Positions 12,301-21,651 of a stretch of 64,000 nt of DNA are shown here, piece after piece. A model generated the notes under the pieces. The model saw only the letters and a program-made list of their open reading frames with translations, ran no database searches and was not told the DNA's origin. Origin of the DNA: Micromussa lordhowensis (Eukaryota > Cnidaria > Anthozoa > Scleractinia > Lobophylliidae). Where the stretch lies: the NCBI GenBank assembly GCA_964020085.1, contig OZ026600.1, positions 3,087,901 to 3,151,900 of the forward strand, read 5' to 3'. The position numbers and the translations under genes are program-made. Every line of letters starts with the position of its first letter. Within the stretch, counting starts at the first letter, position 1.

Positions 12301-13851
12301 CGGTCTGTTTTCTGCATTCCTGGTGTCGTTCGCGGTAAGTCACTCACTGCTGGGCCCATAAATGTGGAAAACATACTAAGGAGGCAGCGTGGTCGAGTGG
12401 TTAGGGCGCTAGACATGAAATCCGGAGGTTACGGGTTCAGTCCCACTGACCCACTGAGATGGTCGGAGTTGTTTCTCGGTAGACCCTAGTTCAACTCCTC
12501 AATCATGCTTGTAAACAGCCAACTGGTCTGCCTCCCGCCGGTTGGGATATTTAAGTCTGCTATGTTTTGTTGATATGTTTGTTTCTTTCAGTTTAAGTGG
12601 CATGCCTGTGAACTACCTAGGTGTAGCTAAGCGCATTGACCACTGTAAACAACAACATTTGAAAATGTTTTGAACATTTTTCTGTCAACAGGAGGCGAGA
12701 CATCAAAACGAGGAAATGAAGAAGAAAAAAGAACAGGAAGAGAGAAAAGCACGCGCCATGGCCGAGGTATAAAACAATTTATCATTTCTGAGCTATTTTG
12801 CCTGTCGTTGGAAATCTATAACAATGATGTCGGCTTATGAATTATTTCTAAGCATGACGTCATTCTACTCGGTTTTTTCCAAAACAGTCAATTAGACAGC
12901 CGACAATTCACTTCCAAACAATTTTCTCTTTTAGTCACTAAACGAGAAAGCCAGCATAAAGATGTCAAAAATTTGTCAAAAAATCAATCAATCGCCTTTA
13001 AGAATTAGCTGACTTGTTCTCTCTAGAGTAGCAACCGATTCTCTAGAGGGGAGGGTACTCCCACATAAAGCTATAGGGGTACGTGCCGCTTTGAAGGGTA
13101 CGGTTTTCGGGCAGTTTAGACGGCCTGGGATAGGGTATAGAAATCAGACAGTTTTAGTCTAGAATATGGTATAATTTCCGGGGAAAGTGGACTGTGTACG
13201 TTAATAATTTAGTCTAGAACAGGGTTCTGTACCCGGAGTTCTATAATAGAAATTGAAACTCGAACTGTACGATATTGGTTTGGTTAGTGTATGTTGGACT
13301 ATGATAGTGATAAAAATTCTGCATGGCACATTGAGGTCTAGGGTTGGTTAGGGGTTTTTGGTGCCTAGTCTAGGATTGAAAAACCAAGGTGACCTTGGTG
13401 TAGTATAGCGTAAGGGTTTCATTGTCCCAGCGGAACACCCCCACCCAAAGATCTTCAGAGTGCCCCCCCCCCCCCCCGGCCAATACTCTTTGCTCGGTTA
13501 CACTAGGTCGTCACGATATTCGAGATGTGAATTAACCAGAGAATTTATGTCTAAAATCCCTTTCCGTTTCAGCAAAAAGAGCGAGATCGACAAAGATCAG
13601 CTGCCAAGAAATTCATTCACAATAATCAACCTGTACCAGAGAAGAAAAACAACAGGAAACCTAGTGCCCCAGGAGAGAACAGAGGTGAATTCGACGACTT
13701 AATCTCCGCGCTACGAACTGGAGACGTTTTTGGCGATGAACTGAGTAAAATGAAAGGTCGTAGGCGGACGGCACCGCCGAAGCAAGCTCGGCTAGTTGAA
13801 AAAGTTTCCGAACGTGAACGAGCGTCGCCGAAGGTGAACACGAAGTTTTGA
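329..13851 (+). CDS. DAAM1: DAAM-type formin (3' part, 22 exons, 5' end outside window)
   Basis: Formin that nucleates and elongates unbranched actin under Rho/Dishevelled (planar polarity) control; role taken from the family. Exons: 329-432, 849-915, 1150-1267, 2400-2532, 2639-2685, 2861-2925, 3460-3582, 4638-5015, 5774-5818, 6150-6212, 6556-6630, 7466-7573, 8075-8181, 8566-8654, 9236-9349, 9494-9594, 9834-9895, 10679-10739, 11094-11228, 12239-12334, 12692-12766, 13573-13851. All joins have GT/AG and consistent phase, giving 814 codons plus stop. Order: end of the FH3/armadillo region ([20 protein letters not shown]), coiled coil (2861-3582), proline-rich FH1, FH2 with typical DAAM blocks ([26 protein letters not shown]), basic linker, C-terminal DAD. 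Vertebrate DAAM1 is about 1,080 aa, so roughly 260 N-terminal residues are missing to the left. The orthologue could equally be called DAAM2; one cnidarian gene probably predates that split. The acceptor of the FH1 exon (4638) is the least certain boundary. Confidence 0.93.
1345..2130 (+). repeat. Dispersed element, long copy (family with copies at 34345 and 46465)
   Basis: The left part (TGGATAATAAAATTCAAGAG, GTTTTCATTGGCTTAGCCAT) and the right part (CTTGTTGGATATGAG, ATAGCCAACTC, TGGAATAATTGTTAA) both match the reverse strand of 34345-34645. The middle, 1430-1900, is absent there. A 68-codon open frame across the right part is repeat-derived and is also seen in the 34.4 kb copy, so it is not a host gene. 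Confidence 0.65.
3026..3160. repeat. Dispersed palindromic repeat, copy in DAAM intron
   Basis: The segment contains GCGTTAGCCCTTCGTCGGAG, an inverted near-copy (CTCCGACAAAGGGCTAATGC), and an adjacent block ending TCAACTCAGTTGATAAAACC. The same blocks recur in the opposite order at about 16047-16135 (TCAATTGAGTTGATAATGTG through GCGTTAGCCCTTCGTCGGAG). It is a small fold-back repeat; a short open reading frame that runs through it is not a gene. Confidence 0.6.
4638..5015 (+). CDS. DAAM1: DAAM exon with FH1 proline tracts and start of FH2
   Basis: This 126-codon exon opens with coiled-coil sequence ([17 protein letters not shown]). An alanine run follows, then three to four polyproline blocks separated by GG-A/G linkers ([20 protein letters not shown] and following), the profilin-binding FH1. 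It ends with [12 protein letters not shown], the conserved opening of FH2. FH1 is short compared with vertebrate DAAM1. The GC-rich antisense reading frame seen here is only the complement of the proline codons. The donor GTAAG follows the GAT codon at 5015. Confidence 0.9.
5110..5420. mobile_element. Non-autonomous inverted-repeat element, copy in DAAM intron
   Basis: The stretch contains repeated blocks of the type TTTTCAAATTCCTCCGG, CGTCCACAC and GTAGTATGGACGC. Related blocks recur at 20840-21200 and in a shorter form at 21990-22075 (AGTGTGGACGG, TCCTCCAACGTAGTGTG). It looks like a MITE family of hAT/P type. I cannot define exact ends. Confidence 0.5.
6683..7005. mobile_element. Long-hairpin (fold-back) element, copy 1, DAAM intron
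   Basis: A unique head of about 130 bases (ATAACTGCAGAAATTCTCGC onward) is followed by a nearly perfect inverted repeat with arms of about 85 bases (about 6815-6903 against 6918-7002). The arms include ACAATGAATTTCGTCATCAC and TTTGACAATGTGATGACG. The loop is only about 15 bases, so an RNA of this intron could form a long stem. A second copy is at 11882-12200. Confidence 0.75.
7790..7990 (+). repeat. SINE-like repeat in DAAM intron
   Basis: A B-box-like GGTTCGATTCC lies at about 7829. Downstream is the body TTGTTGTTGGTTCTCGCC, TTTTTCTCCGGGTTCTCCGG and CAAAAACCAACATTT. That body type, to my recollection, recurs in cnidarian SINEs (established knowledge, not checked here). It is not a functional tRNA because no cloverleaf can be completed. 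Confidence 0.55.
8264..8417. mobile_element. Short palindromic MITE (GGCCATTTCCG family), copy 1
   Basis: The element starts with TAGGCCATTTCCGAGTTACC and ends with ACTCGGAAATGGC, an inverted match. The interior has CATGAAAATGAACTTGTAGG. Related copies are at 30286-30440 and 30468-30641. Confidence 0.6.
10523..10620. repeat. Palindromic repeat with GGTATCCAATTAC core, DAAM intron
   Basis: A perfect inverted repeat (AGGTATCCAATTAC and GTAATTGGATACCT) is followed by CACGTGATCGCGCGCC. The second half recurs at 21808-21925 (GTATCCAATTACAG, GTGATCGCGCGCCGATTACG, ATTTTGTTATAGATACG) in a KIF6 intron. Confidence 0.55.
11882..12200. mobile_element. Long-hairpin (fold-back) element, copy 2, DAAM intron
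   Basis: This copy has the same head and arms as 6683-7005, in the same orientation, in a different DAAM intron, with a shortened loop. ATTGTATAACTG occurs at both edges (about 11878 and 12199), a candidate target duplication or shared edge. The element ends only about 40 bases before the exon at 12239. Confidence 0.75.
12380..12595 (+). repeat. tRNA-derived SINE, DAAM intron
   Basis: The A-box-like GTGGTCGAGTGGTTAGGGCG and B-box-like GGGTTCAGTCCC are about 40 bases apart. They are followed by an unrelated body and a TTTGTT-rich 3' end. The head resembles a tRNA with a degraded stem, so I call it a SINE rather than a tRNA gene. Confidence 0.65.
13015..13480 (+). repeat. Degenerate repeat ending in a poly-C run, DAAM intron
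   Basis: The stretch has irregular repetition of TCTAG- and GGGTA-type words (AGTCTAGAA, GTCTAGGGTTGG, AGTCTAGGATTG) and ends in a run of about 17 C at about 13462-13478. It has no open reading frame of note. This could be a decayed satellite or a repeat of unknown class. Confidence 0.4.
13573..13851 (+). CDS. DAAM1: DAAM last coding exon with diaphanous autoregulatory domain
   Basis: This is the final 92 codons plus TGA at 13849-13851. The exon starts in a basic, Gln/Lys-rich helix continuing from the previous exon. It then carries [16 protein letters not shown] at about residues 760-775 of the visible protein, followed by [11 protein letters not shown]. This matches the DAD core plus downstream basic cluster that binds the N-terminal DID and holds DAAM formins inactive. 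The chain ends in a lysine/arginine-rich tail. Presence of DAD implies the missing N-terminus has GBD/DID. Confidence 0.93.
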   Translation, partial: QKERDRQRSAAKKFIHNNQPVPEKKNNRKPSAPGENRGEFDDLISALRTGDVFGDELSKMKGRRRTAPPKQARLVEKVSERERASPKVNTKF

Positions 13852-15870
13852 AAGGCTTTAACAATCCTCATTGGACAGAATCCATGTCGTGTTTTCAGCA
13901 CGCACTTCCCATATTATGGAATATTGCGTGTATTTTGCTTAAAGGAGAAAGTGGAAACACACGCAGCTTTTCGTTAGATGTCTAAATTTATCTAGTTGTC
14001 TGAGTCAATTGAAACCATATTTTTATTTCAAGTTAACAACAGTGCAACTGTGTAGACATAAGATACTATTGGTTTTCTTAAATGCAAAGTTAGACAACAA
14101 TTAGAGGAAAAGATAGGCTTAGCACGAAGATCGAAAAAATAGAGAGAAAGAGGACAAAAATTCCAAGCTAAGTGTAGATCTGACCAAATTCTAAGCGAGT
14201 GAAAAAAAAGTTAATAGTTTTGATAACAAGTACTACTATGGAAGTAGCCGACTTCTGATAAAGATCATTTTTCCAGTCTGCCCAACATGGGATTTATTTA
14301 CCTGTTGTGCTTTTAAGTTAGTTTGTGCAAACCGTCGCTTAGATAACTAAATATGAAGGCAATAGCTGTTTGCAGTATTAAGGTTACACTGATTTGATGT
14401 GTTAAGGTAATATTTTCCTCGTAGGAGATTAGGTTTAAAGGTTTTTTTTTTAATTAAGTGGTTAACAGTGGTGTTGCGGAACGGATTTGAAATGTGCTGA
14501 TCGGGAATTATTAAAATTGAGGCCCACTTGAAGGTATGTTAAGGTGTAATCGCCGTTTGAGTTTGGCAATACTTCATGCTGCGCAAAAAAATGCCGCTTA
14601 ACTTCTATCAAATGCTAGGTCTAGTCGCCAGTTTAACAATTTATTGCAGCAGGCGTGTTTAATGACGTTACAATGAACGGTCTTTGGAGTATGTGAATAT
14701 CCAAAAAAGAACGCTCTGTTTTGCTCGTTTCAAAGTGAGTCCTGGAGCAAAAACAATGTGTTTTACCCGCATGTGGAACAGGCTTTTAGCCAGGGTTTGA
14801 AAATTGGGCGTCCAAAATGTGATATAGGGTAGAAGTGAACCATTTCATAAAGCATCATTTGAAAAATAGAACAATTTTCTTTAAAACGTGGGCGTCCACA
14901 GAACGCTAGGACGCGCATCTGGCGAAAAGTCGGATGTGAAAATCGATCGCATTTTATTCCACCGGACCTCGCATTGGAATCGGAATAGTTTATGTAATGT
15001 TTTAGGAAAACAATGCCTGTAGCTCGCATGAAGGCGGAATTTTTGACGTTATTTTAGTTGCTTTTTGGCTAGCAGCAGATTTTTCTTTTGTTTTAGTCAG
15101 GAAGATAAAATTGCTGCAAAGATATTTAGCTTTAATTGTGTCGTGGCCGTTTCTGTCAGCGGTCGACATTAATTTCCTTAGTTGTGCGTGACAGCTCATT
15201 TACCCGGTCAAGCAGGTTTTCAGCTTGCTTAAACCGGTTTACAAAGTAGGAGCGCAATGTGTGCAAATTCACCGAGACGATCAAGGTTATGACTGCAACG
15301 CCTTGTTTGGGTCTGTTGCGGTACAAATCTGACTTCAAAATTCATACATCTAATAGAATATGTCTAAATCGTGATACAAGTTAGTGTCATCAGATAAATA
15401 TATAAATATAAATTATATTGTAAGTTAAATTAATTGCTAGTGCCCTTAATCATTTGATAAGTTCTGACTCGTCTCGGAATTTTCTTATTGTATTACAAAG
15501 TTGAATTCATTTTGTCGAGTAGAATGGTTATTCAGTTGTTTTTGGTACATGTATTTTTTGTACGACACAGCTATAGGAATTTTGACTATTCTGTAGATAT
15601 TTTTATTTCCGGATTCTTTTGACCTTTAGAATGGAGGCGTTTTAAAATTTGTATGTATGTATGCTTTTTTTGTAAATTAAGAGACGTTTACCCATTTGTA
15701 AATTAAAGAAATAACACAATTAATTTGAGGCCTAAATAAAATGTGGCAAATTAATTGCAGTTTGTGAACTGGTTCCTAAAGGACTGATTCTGTAATGAAA
15801 CTTCCCAGAACGTATAAAAACGGCCGGAAACGTATGAGAAAACCCACAGCATATATACGGGGAAAATACA
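13852..15870. other. DAAM 3' UTR and adjoining spacer
   Basis: This is about 2 kb of AT-rich sequence after the DAAM stop. AATAAA-type signals occur near 15733 (CCTAAATAAAATG), so much of this is probably 3' UTR. Short open frames on the minus strand (14763-15338) show no recognisable protein and overlap simple AT-rich sequence. I see no other gene here. Confidence 0.5.
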
Positions 15871-16443
15871 GTCGAACCTCCACTAACGACCGCTATTTTT
15901 GACCATGCGGACGGTCCATACACTCATTCTTATCTTAATCTCTCTACAACGGGCACCTCTCCACTAAAACGCGTTCTAACTACTATCCTCTCCACAATCG
16001 TCAGTTAATCAATGACAGACGAACGGTGTATACAAAATAATTTGGTTTTATCAATTGAGTTGATAATGTGAATTTGCCAGTGTAAAGAAACTCGAAAGCT
16101 GACGTTTCCAGCGTTAGCCCTTCGTCGGAGCGAATCGAGGAGCTGTGGGTTGTTGTGGTTTATACACAGAAATATGGAGCTATGCTATTGGTTGGTGCAT
16201 GGTAACGCGAAAAACAACATAATAAATTAGTTGAATGAAAAGCATTTCGTTGATACCGTGAGGGTTAAGAGTGCCGATTTAAAAAATAAATATTTGTTCG
16301 AGAGTTTTGCGGCTTTCTGTGCTTTAAAAATATTAATCTTGCACCCCTCGAAAAACAACCCAGGTGTCATATTACACCGTTACCTCTCTACAATGGTCAG
16401 TTTCCTCTACCCCTAAGGTGACCGTTGTGTTGAGGTTCGACCG
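15871..16443. mobile_element. TA-flanked terminal-inverted-repeat element (pogo/Tigger-like non-autonomous)
   Basis: The left end reads TA then CAGTCGAACCTCCACTAACG. The right end reads GTTGAGGTTCGACCG then TA. Inverted ends beginning CAGTCGAACCTC with a TA duplication are typical of pogo/Tigger members of the Tc1/mariner superfamily. The interior repeats CTCCAC(A/T)A-type end fragments near 15946-16005 and 16370-16400, and has no transposase. A segment at 16047-16165 matches another dispersed repeat (see 3026-3160), so the element is composite. Confidence 0.6.
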
Positions 16444-16930
16444 TAGCAAGTTGAAACGCGAGAACGCACGGGAAGCGCATAGCGAATACGAAAAAATATA
16501 CACGATACCAAACCTAGAACGCACGGTGTAATGAACGGGGGGTAACCCAACGCATAGGTAAGTGTGGGGGGAATCCCTGGGGGAAGGTGCAAGGCACGAA
16601 TTGATCAACGCAGGGGGGACGCATGGAAAACGAATAGCAGTTTGTAAGAGGGAACACAGGGAACGGGGGAGAAAAACGTGAGCGAACGCATATGGACAAC
16701 ACAGGAGAAAACACGCACAGAAGCAACGTGGATGTTTAAATGTGAACTATAACCCCAAGGGGGAAACCCACGGTGAACGCATGACGGAACGCGCGAGAAA
16801 CGCAGGCAAATTGACAAACTCACATTAAACGCACGAGAAAATGACCGAGGGAACTCGAGTTGTAAAGGAGGAAAAACTCTTGGGGAATCCACAGTGGATG
16901 GTTCACTTCACGGAAGAGAATGTAAAGAAG
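16444..16930. repeat. Purine-rich degenerate repeat (GAACGCA-rich)
   Basis: About 470 bases carry a strongly strand-biased, purine-rich sequence. It has many loosely spaced copies of AACGCA(C/T)G-type words (GAACGCACGG, CAACGCATAG, GGACGCATGG, GTGAACGCATGACG, TAAACGCACGAG) mixed with GGGGGAA blocks. Overlapping long open frames on the minus strand (16514-16892) reflect lack of stop codons in pyrimidine-rich sequence, not a gene. Confidence 0.45.
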
Positions 16931-17336
16931 CGTAGTTTACACAATTTCAAAATTTGCCACATTTTTCGCGCCCAAAATGTGACAATGTGTTGTTTATTTT
17001 CTTGCAGTTGAGAACATTCGTTATGTGTATTTCCAAAGGTATAGACTTGTTTGCTCCTATGAGAAAAATATCCAGTGTAATCTATTTATCTCAACAGTCA
17101 GTCTTTCCATGGCATGTGCACCGGGAACGTGTTGAGCAAAAGGTTTCATTTTTTCCCTTCCTTCATGTATGTGACGCTGGTTGGTGCTAGTCACGTCTGT
17201 AGATAGATGGAGGGACTCGTCCGATGGTGGAGTTCGCATAGAGGGCCGGTCTCTGGCTACTGATCTTGGTTCCCCTGATTAAAGGACCAGTTGCGGTTAC
17301 CGATGACCTATAAGACAGACAAACGATGACCTGGCC

Positions 17337-17424
17337 AGAGTTGTTCAAAGGCTGGATAACGCTATCCACCGGGTAAATCACTATCCAGCGGATAAGTGTT
17401 AACAAAACAAACCACGCTATCCAC

Positions 17425-17461
<37 letters not shown>

Positions 17462-17476
17462 TTTCGAACAATCCGG
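17337..17476. mobile_element. Palindromic MITE (GGATAGCG...CGCTATCC)
   Basis: A nearly perfect inverted repeat: left arm TTGTTCAAAGGCTGGATAAC, CGCTATCCACCGGGTAAATC; right arm GATTTATCCGGTGGATAGCG, CACCTTTCGAACAA. A short spacer of about 20 bases separates the arms. There is no coding content. Confidence 0.65.
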
Positions 17477-18139
17477 GCCTGATGTAGAATTCCGACTTCA
17501 CCCTGCGAGGGGACTGAAATTCAAATAGTGTATTTATTCAGACGACAGGAAAAATCTCGTCAGCTGAATGACTCCACAATAACACTCGTTTTTTTTAATC
17601 TACTGTTGTTGAAATTGTGTGTTAACTAAACAGGATCTTAAACCCGGGAGGGGACTCCATTTGAAAAGGTCGACAATGCTCATCGTCTCGTGTAAGGGTA
17701 TAAATCAAGGTTTCTGGTCTCACTTGAGGTGTTGATGACGAAACGCCACAGGTTTTAGCTGTCAGTGTCTTATAGAGTGTACACGAAGAAATAATAACAA
17801 AGGAACGCTCTTATTTTCGTTTTTAGGCTCGATTTCCGCTGGTCTCCGGTCTATTAGCACGGGCTCTTTTCCTGAATAGCGGCTGGTAATCGGGCCTATT
17901 CCGTTTTAAGCTGTCTTTTAGAGGTCAAATAAAGTTCGAATTACGCCTAGATTAGTCTCCTTTAGGAGCCGAGTTTAATTCAAATTTCGCGCCGAGCATC
18001 CATATCCCAACCTTTTCATCTGAGAGCCCCCCGGGACCTAATTCCAGAAGAACACTGGAGTCTTCATAAGTAACCTTACGTGTGAAGCAACATACCTCGT
18101 TGCTGTAACAGATTTTGCCTTGCTTTTATAAAGGCCAAG
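17477..18139. other. Spacer between DAAM and KIF6
   Basis: This stretch has no convincing gene. A short inverted repeat lies at about 17826-17900 (GGCTCGATTTCCGCTGG and CGGCTGGTAATCGGGCC), and relatives of its right half occur near 58230 (GCGATTGGTAATCGAGCC). The region is otherwise unremarkable. Confidence 0.4.
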
Positions 18140-18436
18140 ATGTCGGCATCGGCTCGGGTGTCACCAGTCAGTTTCACTGATCCAGAACCAGTGCTGACGT
18201 CACTAGAGGAACTGCAGAGAGATTCAAAGATAAAACGCATCGATTACATCGTGCTTTTCAAGTCGCTTCAGTTGGAATTTCCAATTTACGCAAACGTCCA
18301 AAAATGGATACATTACTTGCAAATAATATTGGACAATTTTAATTGCGGACAAAATAGAAAATATTTACAGTACGGTATGAACTTTTTAAGGAGCTCCAAA
18401 GCTCATAGTTTCCTTCATGGTGCGAACTCTAGTTGA
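18140..18436 (+). CDS. Possible first coding exon or gene fragment, unrecognised
   Basis: A 98-codon frame opens with ATG at 18140 shortly after TTTATAAAGG. The first roughly 45 residues (MSASARVSPVSFTDPEPVLT... then an EELQRDSKIKRIDY stretch) have ordinary protein composition, while the rest looks like translated AT-rich intron. A usable donor (GTATGAAC) lies at about 18376. No matching downstream exon is seen before the oppositely oriented KIF6 gene begins at 18943. I do not recognise it; it may be a gene fragment or chance. Confidence 0.2.
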   Translation: MSASARVSPVSFTDPEPVLTSLEELQRDSKIKRIDYIVLFKSLQLEFPIYANVQKWIHYLQIILDNFNCGQNRKYLQYGMNFLRSSKAHSFLHGANSS

Positions 18437-18734
18437 GACACATAACGGCTTGATAGAATTTGTGTTATTTATCGTAGATGTTATCCGTAAAACCTCGAGG
18501 GCGCGATAAAACTATAACGTTCTCTGAGAGAAACAGTCTAATTCCTGTTTTGTAGGCGTAACTTTACTTAAACTATGTTTCAGCAAAGTTTCTCAAACTC
18601 CCTAATAATTCATCAAGTTTAAACAAAGAAAATCATGACTGTGACTTTGTTTGGATATCTGATCTTGATTAGGACAGATTTTTACGATTTTATTTCTCCG
18701 TTTTCTGCTTAGTTTTAGTTTCGATTGAGAAGAT

Positions 18735-18876
18735 ATATCAAACACTCAAGACAGTGTTTGACCGCATTTCCAAACGCCTCAAAGTTCGCCAAAAATACTC
18801 CTCTTTGCGCCGTATTTTCAACTCTCTTCTCGGTGTTTGGAAATGTGGTCAAACACGGCCTTTCGTGTTTGATACA
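18735..18876. mobile_element. Palindromic MITE (TATCAAACAC ends), copy 1
   Basis: The left arm is ATATCAAACACTCAAGACAG, TGTTTGACCGCATTTCC. The right arm is GGAAATGTGGTCAAACACGG, TTTCGTGTTTGATA. The preceding 90 bases (TTGTTTGGATATCTGATC onward) also match the second copy near 43210-43452, so the full repeat starts at about 18640. Confidence 0.65.
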
Positions 18877-18942
18877 TTACGTCCAAATTTTGTCTGAAAC
18901 GAGATAAAAAGTATCCGAAATATTTTTTCAAGTAATATAATT

Positions 18943-19299
18943 TCATCTTATCACAGTGTCATGAACCACGTACCCTGATTTATTTCTTCCGGCGAGTCCC
19001 GCGCTCGTTGCAACAGCTGCTGACGTTGCTACAGATGTCGACCAGCTACTTAGACCACTGTCTGAACTAGAGCCCTGAACAGACGGACGGCTTGCAGATG
19101 ACACGACTCCTGAAGAAGCCAGTTGAGCTTCGGCTCTTAGCTTGGAAACGAATTTCCCTGTTCTGGTGCTACGCGAGGACTCGTTACCCCGGGGGTTTGA
19201 TAAGCCACCCGGGTCCGGATCACGTCTCCGAGGGGCGGAGGGAGGCCGAACGGGGGATATCGGAGGGGTTTTCCACGCTGCTCGGATTTCATCAGGTGG
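18943..19299 (-). CDS. KIF6: KIF6 last coding exon, Ser/Pro-rich tail
   Basis: It begins PPDEIRAAWKTPPISPVRPP after acceptor CCATTTAG and ends at TGA (18945-18943). The composition is low-complexity: Pro/Arg-rich first, then Ser-rich (SSSDSGLSSWSTS), probably disordered. The DNA is markedly more GC-rich than the surrounding introns. An in-frame GTACGTGG 42 bases before the stop could be a donor to a further exon not identified in 17.5-18.9 kb. Confidence 0.8.
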   Translation of the reverse strand, partial: PPDEIRAAWKTPPISPVRPPSAPRRRDPDPGGLSNPRGNESSRSTRTGKFVSKLRAEAQLASSGVVSSASRPSVQGSSSDSGLSSWSTSVATSAAVATSAGLAGRNKSGYVVHDTVIR

Positions 19300-21577
19300 C
19301 TAAATGGAAAAGAAGTAAGTCATACATGAACTATGGATAGAACACTTATGTCCAGGATTGAACGCAAGTATTGTTCAATTAGTACTTCATATTTGGCAGG
19401 GTTATTTGACATTTTTTTTAATTATTTTTTTAAATTTATTTACACTACTTACAATACTAATACTTACACTACTTACAGTACAATACGATAATTCACGTTA
19501 CTTACAATACAATACTTACACTACTTACAATACAATACCGGCGATAATTCACGCTACTTACAATATTAATACTTACACTGCTTATAATACAATACGAGAA
19601 TTCACGCTACTTACAATAGTAATACTTACACTACTTACAATAAGGGGGAGGGGGGTGGTGGTGGTGCTATAACACACGAGATAATTTAAAATATCTAAAA
19701 ATGTCTCAAAGTAACTTCATATTTGACAGAATTGTGTGTGTTTTGGTGACTTTTTACCAATAAGGACACTTTGTGATGCTTATCATAAGGAATTTGAATC
19801 TCATTAGCGTTCAATCCTGGACATATCTGGCTGACCAGGCTATTTACAAAGCGTGGAGGAGTTGAATGTGCGACCACCAAACGCAAGTCCATCTAGTGAC
19901 AGGAGGTTTTGAACTCAGGACGTCCGGAATACAAATCCAGCGCCCTAACTACTATGCCACGCCCCCTTCACGATAATTTTCGTTGCACACGAGCTCAATC
20001 TGGCCAAGCTCGTTTTGTTGACATACCTGGGTGAATGCCGCCTGTTCTGCCCACCAGATCTCAAAATCTTTCTGCATCTTGACTTTGGATTTCTCCAAAA
20101 GATGTTGAAGGTGTTCAATCTCTGTCTTGAGGGATCGAAGGCGGGTGAAGCTGTCCTTGTAACTAATCAGGGAAAGAGGCAATGTTTATCCCACAACCTG
20201 AACACAGGACAAAAGCTAAGGACAGTTTAAAGAAGCTTCGTCACGATTTGCGCTTCCAAAAACGTTTAGCCTAAATTTTGTAAGTTCTTTCGTTTGTAAT
20301 CCGTGTCAATCTTCTCCATCCTTAACCATCCTTGTTTTTTTATGGTTTATATTATCTCTTTGGTGTTTTTCTATCTTAGTTAACTACTATTTTCAAATTC
20401 CCATCAATGTAAAGCTAATTTATTTCTCAACATGCGAGCATTTGTATCTCAGAAAATCATCCAGAAGCACTCTATCACTTACTTGGCTTTTTCCTCCTCA
20501 ATAGCTTGCCTTAAGCTCTGCTCGACAGGATCAACATTCTCCGATCCTTCGGTGCCGTTAACAAAACCTTCCAACGACAAGAAACTAGAGTTAATAACAA
20601 CAACAAAAACAGCCAGTATTGTAAACGTTATCTTGTGCGAAATCATTTCCAGGAAGAGCTACATTTAACATACATCCAGTGTGAAGAACGAGTAGTCATC
20701 TTCTATCTTTCCCAAAACCAGTTAACTGAGAGTTTTAGTAAGGTTTGTAGAGATTCATTTTTTACATTCTTTCTTTTTTCTCTCATAGATTCGAGTGTCA
20801 TCTGAGGGGGTACATATTCTGAAAACCGTTCTTTAAGGCTGCATTTCGTTTAGCACGAACGTTTGCCAGGCCTACCGTCCACACTAATCATTCACGAAAA
20901 CGGATCTTTTTGAAAACGCTCTTCAAACCGGAGGAATTTAAAAACGCCGGCTTTTCGTTTTAAAGTGGACGGAAAACATTTTAAAAACGGATCTTTTCGA
21001 AAACGAATGGTGTCACGATAATCACGTGATTTCCCTGACCGAGTTTTCCTCAAACACAAATCCAAAATGACCAGTGATTGTTGCGTTTTAAAATTCCTCC
21101 AGCGTAGTTTGGAAGGAAAACATTTGATGCGTTTTTAGAGTGAAACGTCCGTTTTGAAATTCCTCGGCGTAGTATGGCCGAGGCGTTCACTAGGCCTCGT
21201 GTAATCACCTTTCTACTTAATACATCGTACCTTGCATTGAGCGGCGAACTCTGTGCTGTTCGATTTGACTTTTTATAGAATCTGAAATTGAAAAAAAGTG
21301 TTCAACCTTAATTCATTATTAATAACATCATGTCCGTTCGACAACAGCCTCCCAAAGACTACAAACAGGCGTTCTTATTGATTCGTCACAAAGCCAAGGG
21401 AAGGACAATTGTGTAACGAACCTTTGTTTGGACAGAAAAATGCACACTGAGTAGGGCTTACTTATTTTTTGTCGTGATGAGTTCACTTGCTCTCCGAGTC
21501 TCTTGGCCTCCGCATATCTAAAGAAAAAAGGAAGAGATTTGTTGATCCTTCTACATTATGTCCTTTGTGTTAGCCTT

Positions 21578-21651
<74 letters not shown>

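Noticed and set aside
16514..16892. Overlapping serine/phenylalanine-rich frames on the minus strand
   Set aside because: They arise from a pyrimidine-rich degenerate repeat with few stops; no domain, no splice structure.
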